Of a stretch of DNA of 27,152 nt, positions 23,626 to 27,152 are shown piece after piece; position 1 is the stretch's first letter, and each line of letters begins with the position of its first letter. Both the position numbers and the translations under genes were made by a program. The stretch is taken from the NCBI GenBank assembly GCA_040391535.1, contig JBEBXQ010000060.1, positions 1 to 27,152 on the forward strand, written 5' to 3'. The stretch is from JBEBXQ01 sp040391535 (lineage in GTDB: Bacteria > Bacteroidota > Bacteroidia > Cytophagales > Spirosomataceae). Below the pieces are notes generated by a model. The model was given only the letters and a program-made list of their open reading frames with translations. It made no database searches and had not been told where the DNA came from.

Positions 23626-24975
23626 TTATACCACAACGCTTTTACCTGGTACAGCAGCAGGATAAAGACCGTTTGCATCAGGTAAAATCTTAGGATTTGC
23701 ATCCCATGCCAGTTTATCAGGAAACAGGTTAATTTCCGATTTCAGAACTTCATCCCATTTGATTACTTTTCCTGAATAAGTAGCCAGGCGGCCCATAATA
23801 CCGGTCAGGGTACTTTTGGCACCGTTTTCAGCATCAGCAAACTTATATTCACCTTTAGCGATGGCTTCAAAAAGCACGTCGTGCTCAATCTGGTAAGGGT
23901 TACCGTCATTTTTGCCGTCATGGGCATAAATCACACCACTGTTACCATATTTTTTTAGTACTGTATTGTTATTGGCAAAACTGTCGATACGTCCTTTGGT
24001 TCCTACAAAACCTTCATCAACCCGGTTCCAGCAACCTTCAAACTGACGGCACTGGCTGGAAATGACGGTTCCGTCGGCATAGACCATATCCAGAATGTGG
24101 TGATCGTAAATTTCTCCGAAACGGGGACCTGTACGTACCTGACGGCCACCTGTTCCCTGGATTTCTACAGGATAGGCATTTTTTACCCAGTTGGCCACAT
24201 CAATATTGTGTACATGCTGCTCTACAATATGATCTCCGCACAGCCAGTTAAAATAATACCAGTTACGCAGCTGATATTCCATTTCGGTCTGTCCGGGTTC
24301 ACGATCTTTTACCCACGGGCTGCTACCCACCCAGTATACCTGTCCGCCTACGATGTCACCGATCGCTCCGTCATGGATACGTTTTACGGCTTCAAGATAA
24401 TTAGGCTGATAATGGCGTTGCAGGCCCACTACTACATTTTTCTTGTTTTTCTTGGCAATTTCAGCCATTTCAAGCACTTTACGGACACCTGGTACGTCTG
24501 TCGCGACAGGTTTTTCCATAAAAATATGCTTCTTCTGCTTTACGGCTTCTTCAAAGTGGGAAGGACGGAATCCCGGAGGGGCTGTTAAAATAACCACATC
24601 CACATCCGGTAAAGCAATGGCTTTTTTGTAAGCGTCAAAGCCTACAAACCGGCGATCTTCAGGCACGTTTACTTTGGTGGCCGTATCTACTGCCTTACCT
24701 GATGCATCGGTATATTTTTTGGCTGTCAGGCTTTTATAAGCCCCGTCCAGACGATCCTGGAAGGCATCAGCCATTGCCACTACCTGCACGTTTTGTTTGG
24801 TGCTCAATGCCTGGGCAGCAGCACCCGTTCCGCGTCCGCCACAACCTATCAGTGCAACCTTGATAGTCTCGTTTACAGAACTGTTAAATCCATAGGAGGA
24901 GAATGGCGTTACAATAGCAGAACCGGCCGCCAGTGCTCCTGATACTTTCAGAAAATCACGTCTGGTATTTTTCAT
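23626..24975 (-). CDS. Tat-exported Gfo/Idh/MocA family oxidoreductase
   Basis: Secreted NAD(P)-binding sugar oxidoreductase. It begins with a twin-arginine signal, NTRRDFLKVSG (3-13) with hydrophobic ALAAGSAIV, which implies export in folded form with cofactor bound. The Rossmann loop VALIGCGGRGTG lies at 40-51, then IFMEKPVATD (EKP at 154-156), GLQRHYQPNY, and the catalytic-side WLCGDHIVEQHVHNID (about 245-259). The C-terminal half is the usual sheet domain; 449 residues is normal for the exported branch. It is preceded on the same strand by the SUMF1-domain gene (48-nt gap) and ends with a strong terminator. With the cytochrome c protein upstream, periplasmic sugar or cyclitol oxidation is inferred; the substrate is unknown. 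Confidence 0.94.
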   Translation of the reverse strand: MKNTRRDFLKVSGALAAGSAIVTPFSSYGFNSSVNETIKVALIGCGGRGTGAAAQALSTKQNVQVVAMADAFQDRLDGAYKSLTAKKYTDASGKAVDTATKVNVPEDRRFVGFDAYKKAIALPDVDVVILTAPPGFRPSHFEEAVKQKKHIFMEKPVATDVPGVRKVLEMAEIAKKNKKNVVVGLQRHYQPNYLEAVKRIHDGAIGDIVGGQVYWVGSSPWVKDREPGQTEMEYQLRNWYYFNWLCGDHIVEQHVHNIDVANWVKNAYPVEIQGTGGRQVRTGPRFGEIYDHHILDMVYADGTVISSQCRQFEGCWNRVDEGFVGTKGRIDSFANNNTVLKKYGNSGVIYAHDGKNDGNPYQIEHDVLFEAIAKGEYKFADAENGAKSTLTGIMGRLATYSGKVIKWDEVLKSEINLFPDKLAWDANPKILPDANGLYPAAVPGKSVVV

Positions 24976-25023
24976 TGTATTTGAAAATGTTTAGTTAAGG
25001 ATAAGATTAACTGTTTAATACGA

Positions 25024-26013
25024 TCAATAGTCTTCAATCAAAGGGGGATTGTAGTAAGCTTCGATTTCCTCTTTTGAAGGAGGAGTAAGCGGACGTACAA
25101 TACGGAACCCTACAAAAGATGCGTTGGTCAGCCACCATTCACTTTTAGGTAATTGAGGATCAAGTACTTTCCAGGATGCATCAGAAGGTGTTCTGACGGC
25201 ACTGCGGCAATTAGCAGCTTCTTCATCCCATGACCCGCCACGAACCGAATTAGGATACAGCTCAGTTACGGGCGCAAAAGGGCCGGATTCTCCTTTAGCC
25301 ACTTTTTCATAGAAGTCAGGATAATACTGATCAAGCGTCCATTCCTTTACATTTCCGTGCATATCATGCAGTCCCCATGGATTCGCTTTTTTTGTGCCAA
25401 CCTGTTTGTAGGAGTTTTCACTGTTACCAAGGAACCATTCATTATCCCCCAGCTTGGCCGGATCATTTCCGAACCAGTAAGCTGTGGTGGTACCTGCCCG
25501 GCAGGCATATTCCCACTCCGCTTCTGTTGGTAACCGGTAGAAAATCCCCGTTTTATCGTAAAGCCATTTGCAAAAATGGATGGCTGCATATTGTGTCATA
25601 TTAATGGCGGGATACCCGGAACGTCCCATACCAAAAGACATATCCACATAAGGCGGACTCGGACGGGTACTGCCGTCGGTCTTGGCCATGGTATTCTTAC
25701 CTTCAGCATAGCGACCGGCCATTTCTATTTCCAGGTTTTTGAACGAATACAGGTCATAAATATCCCAGGTAACTTCAAATTTGCCCATCCAGAAAGGCTC
25801 AATCTTAACCTTGTGCTGAGGGCCTTCATCGTCTCTCCTGTTTTTTTCCTTTTTCGGACTCCCCATCTGGTATTCACCACCGGGAATAGGTAAAAGTTCG
25901 TAAGCCTGATTACTTCCTTCGATTTCTTGGGTATAACCCTTAAAATCATCCTGACCGAATGATAATACCGGTAAGGATAATGCACTGAGTACTAATAAAG
26001 AAAATTTGTTCAT
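25024..26013 (-). CDS. secreted SUMF1/formylglycine-generating-enzyme-fold protein
   Basis: Exported protein of the SUMF1 (FGE-sulfatase) fold. Residues 1-20 are a signal peptide (KFSLLVLSALSLPVLSFG, cleavage before QDD). Domain motifs: IPGGEYQMGS (43-52), FWMGKFEVTWDIY, FCKWLYDKTG, YRLPTEAEWEYACRAGTTTA, GLHDMHGNVKEWTLDQY, NSVRGGSWDEEAANCRSAVR and the closing FVGFRIVRP. True formylglycine-generating enzymes need a pair of cysteines in the RGGS-x-LC...C segment; here only one Cys remains (AANCRSA), so sulfatase maturation is unlikely and no sulfatase gene is nearby. The fold is widely reused for binding or for other roles. It sits between the cytochrome c protein gene (152-nt gap) and the Tat oxidoreductase gene, suggesting a shared periplasmic role. 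Confidence 0.9.
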   Translation of the reverse strand: MNKFSLLVLSALSLPVLSFGQDDFKGYTQEIEGSNQAYELLPIPGGEYQMGSPKKEKNRRDDEGPQHKVKIEPFWMGKFEVTWDIYDLYSFKNLEIEMAGRYAEGKNTMAKTDGSTRPSPPYVDMSFGMGRSGYPAINMTQYAAIHFCKWLYDKTGIFYRLPTEAEWEYACRAGTTTAYWFGNDPAKLGDNEWFLGNSENSYKQVGTKKANPWGLHDMHGNVKEWTLDQYYPDFYEKVAKGESGPFAPVTELYPNSVRGGSWDEEAANCRSAVRTPSDASWKVLDPQLPKSEWWLTNASFVGFRIVRPLTPPSKEEIEAYYNPPLIEDY

Positions 26014-26087
26014 TTGTCTTTTTCGGGTAGAAAAATTAGTTTAATTCACAATTATAATTTACAAACATAGTATAAAATCAATTATGT

Positions 26088-26102
26088 ATGAACTATGTTC
26101 AT
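26088..26102. repeat. short inverted repeat in the spacer upstream of the SUMF1-domain gene
   Basis: ATGAAC-TAT-GTTCAT, a perfect 6-bp inverted repeat with a 3-nt centre, in the 152-nt spacer. Too short for a terminator and without T-run; it could be an operator for the SUMF1/oxidoreductase unit. Chance cannot be excluded. Confidence 0.35.
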
Positions 26103-26165
26103 GTATAGAACGAATAAGAATTGTTTTTCTTTTCGGTTCATTGTTAACTCTTCACTGCCTGTTTA

Positions 26166-27152
26166 TTACTGGATCTTTTCAAGCTCTTCCTGGGTAAATG
26201 CCAGTTGTCTGCCATTATACTTTTTTCGCATTTGCACAATTTCTTCTTCTTTGACAGGAGAACTGTTGTTCTGCCAGTTGTTCCGGATAAAGGAGAGCAA
26301 CTGAGCTATTTCCTCGTTTTTCAGGCTGGCGTCATAACCGATACCCGGCATATCGCCGTAAATCTCAGGTGCTTTGTAAACGTGCCCGTTTACTTTAATG
26401 GGACCGGTGAGACCGAAAAGTACGATTGCCATCAGCTTATGCTTGTCGCCGGTTACCCATTCCGATTTGTTCAATGGAGGGCCAAGCGATTTAACTCCGT
26501 TACCATCCTGTCCATGGCAGGTCTGGCAGGTAGAATTGAACAGTTCAGCACCAAGCGGATATAGCCTGGCAAGCACCTCCGGATCGCGGCTGGCTTTACG
26601 GTTTATCGCATTTTTAATGGTTGAGTTCAGTTTTTTATAAATAACACTGGTGCTGTCTGTGATATGTGCCTTTTTCATAAAATCATCTTCATGGTCTTCC
26701 AGTCCGCTGATGATTGCATCGGCAATATATTTATCCCGGGGATACATAAGGGAGAGCTTCTGTAAAAGCCCGACGGTAGCCTCTGCATCAAATTTCTCTA
26801 ACTTATGGGCCAGAAAAGCAATATAAGGTGCGATGGATTCATCTTTCTGATTGACCAGTTCATTCGCCAGGGTTACATACTGCGCACTGTTGCCTGCGTT
26901 CAGGTCCTGAGAAACGGCACTTAGTGCCTGAATACACACCGACCAGTCGGAGGACCTGGCCAATCGGATAATATCTGCGGTTTTTAAGCTTCCTAATCCT
27001 TCCAGCGTCCATAAAGCATGAGTGACCTGTAACGGGTTGCTGTTGCTGCTCAGTAATTGTGTCAGTTCCGGAACAAGGGAGGTTAGTTTTTTATCAATAA
27101 TGGTTTGTTGTGCATAATCACGTACCCAGCCGTTTTTGCTGCCCAGCAATGC
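26166..27152 (-). CDS. HEAT-repeat and cytochrome c protein, C-terminal part (runs off window)
   Basis: Only the last 328 codons are present; the frame stays open to the window end, where GCA-TTG (Ala-Leu) continues it, so the start is outside. The first two thirds are helical HEAT-like repeats (WVRDYAQQTIIDKKLTSLVP, VTHALWTLEGLG, WSVCIQALSAVSQ). Then comes a cytochrome c domain with heme motif CQTCH (codons at 26528-26514) in LFNSTCQTCHGQDGNG and a likely Met ligand in GDMPGIGY. The tail is EEEIVQMRKKYNGR. This matches the C-terminus of the large heme-binding CxxCH dehydrogenase-type proteins of Planctomycetes and Bacteroidota, in which a beta-propeller dehydrogenase lies N-terminal; that part is not visible here. 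It would pass electrons in the periplasm next to the Tat oxidoreductase. Confidence 0.88.
   Translation of the reverse strand, partial: ALLGSKNGWVRDYAQQTIIDKKLTSLVPELTQLLSSNSNPLQVTHALWTLEGLGSLKTADIIRLARSSDWSVCIQALSAVSQDLNAGNSAQYVTLANELVNQKDESIAPYIAFLAHKLEKFDAEATVGLLQKLSLMYPRDKYIADAIISGLEDHEDDFMKKAHITDSTSVIYKKLNSTIKNAINRKASRDPEVLARLYPLGAELFNSTCQTCHGQDGNGVKSLGPPLNKSEWVTGDKHKLMAIVLFGLTGPIKVNGHVYKAPEIYGDMPGIGYDASLKNEEIAQLLSFIRNNWQNNSSPVKEEEIVQMRKKYNGRQLAFTQEELEKIQ

Noticed and set aside
1..27152. CRISPR arrays, insertion sequences, integrases, restriction or toxin-antitoxin genes
   Set aside because: No direct-repeat arrays, transposase motifs or terminal inverted repeats were seen on reading both strands; nearly all DNA is accounted for by ordinary genes with short spacers.

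Overview
The window looks like chromosomal core and near-core DNA from a member of the Bacteroidota, probably a Cytophagales/Spirosomaceae-type organism; that rank is inference. Evidence: promoters of the lineage-specific form TTG-N19/20-TAnnTTTG, mostly without Shine-Dalgarno sites, an OmpA-type porin with a calcium-type DxDGDG linker, a queuine tRNA-ribosyltransferase without the zinc cysteines, and SUMF1, Gfo/Idh/MocA and c-type cytochrome genes side by side. No insertion sequence, prophage, CRISPR array or integrase was seen.

Layout. (1) 19-3508: tRNA-Asn, a small PH-like protein, rsmG and a family 2 glycosyltransferase on the minus strand, with tgt diverging on plus. (2) 3744-5262: a major OmpA-family outer-membrane protein with its own promoter and a strong terminator. 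(3) 5322-10219: a short surface-polysaccharide block on plus: a nucleotide-sugar dehydrogenase homologue whose catalytic Cys position is Asn, UDP-galactopyranose mutase, and a Wzc-type chain-length regulator/tyrosine kinase. (4) 10249-12844, minus: acetoacetate/ketone-body CoA-transferase subunits A and B plus a thiolase, one operon that turns acetoacetate into acetyl-CoA. (5) 13008-15967: an M48 lipoprotein metalloprotease, a divergent PlsC-type acyltransferase and free methionine-R-sulfoxide reductase. (6) 16092-16253: a 53-codon cysteine/lysine-rich gene with a good promoter. (7) 16378-18440: FecCD-type permease and ATPase of a metal-chelate importer, without a binding protein nearby. (8) 18600-20410, plus: ruvX, def and a YafV/Nit2-like amidase. 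(9) 20427-23533, minus: gatC behind a near-ideal promoter; an ArnT-like GT-C glycosyltransferase translationally coupled to an SDR epimerase. (10) 23626-27152, minus: a Tat-exported Gfo/Idh/MocA oxidoreductase, a secreted SUMF1-domain protein and the C-terminal end of a HEAT-repeat/cytochrome c protein, probably a periplasmic oxidation module; the last gene runs off the window.

The most interesting item is the dehydrogenase homologue at 5322-6605, which keeps most family motifs but has GGNNMGLGAYY where the family has GGHCIGVDPYY. Other points are the small Cys-rich gene, the HX5D/FPQGTT acyltransferase and the zinc-site-less TGT. I did not find a convincing wholly new multi-gene system.
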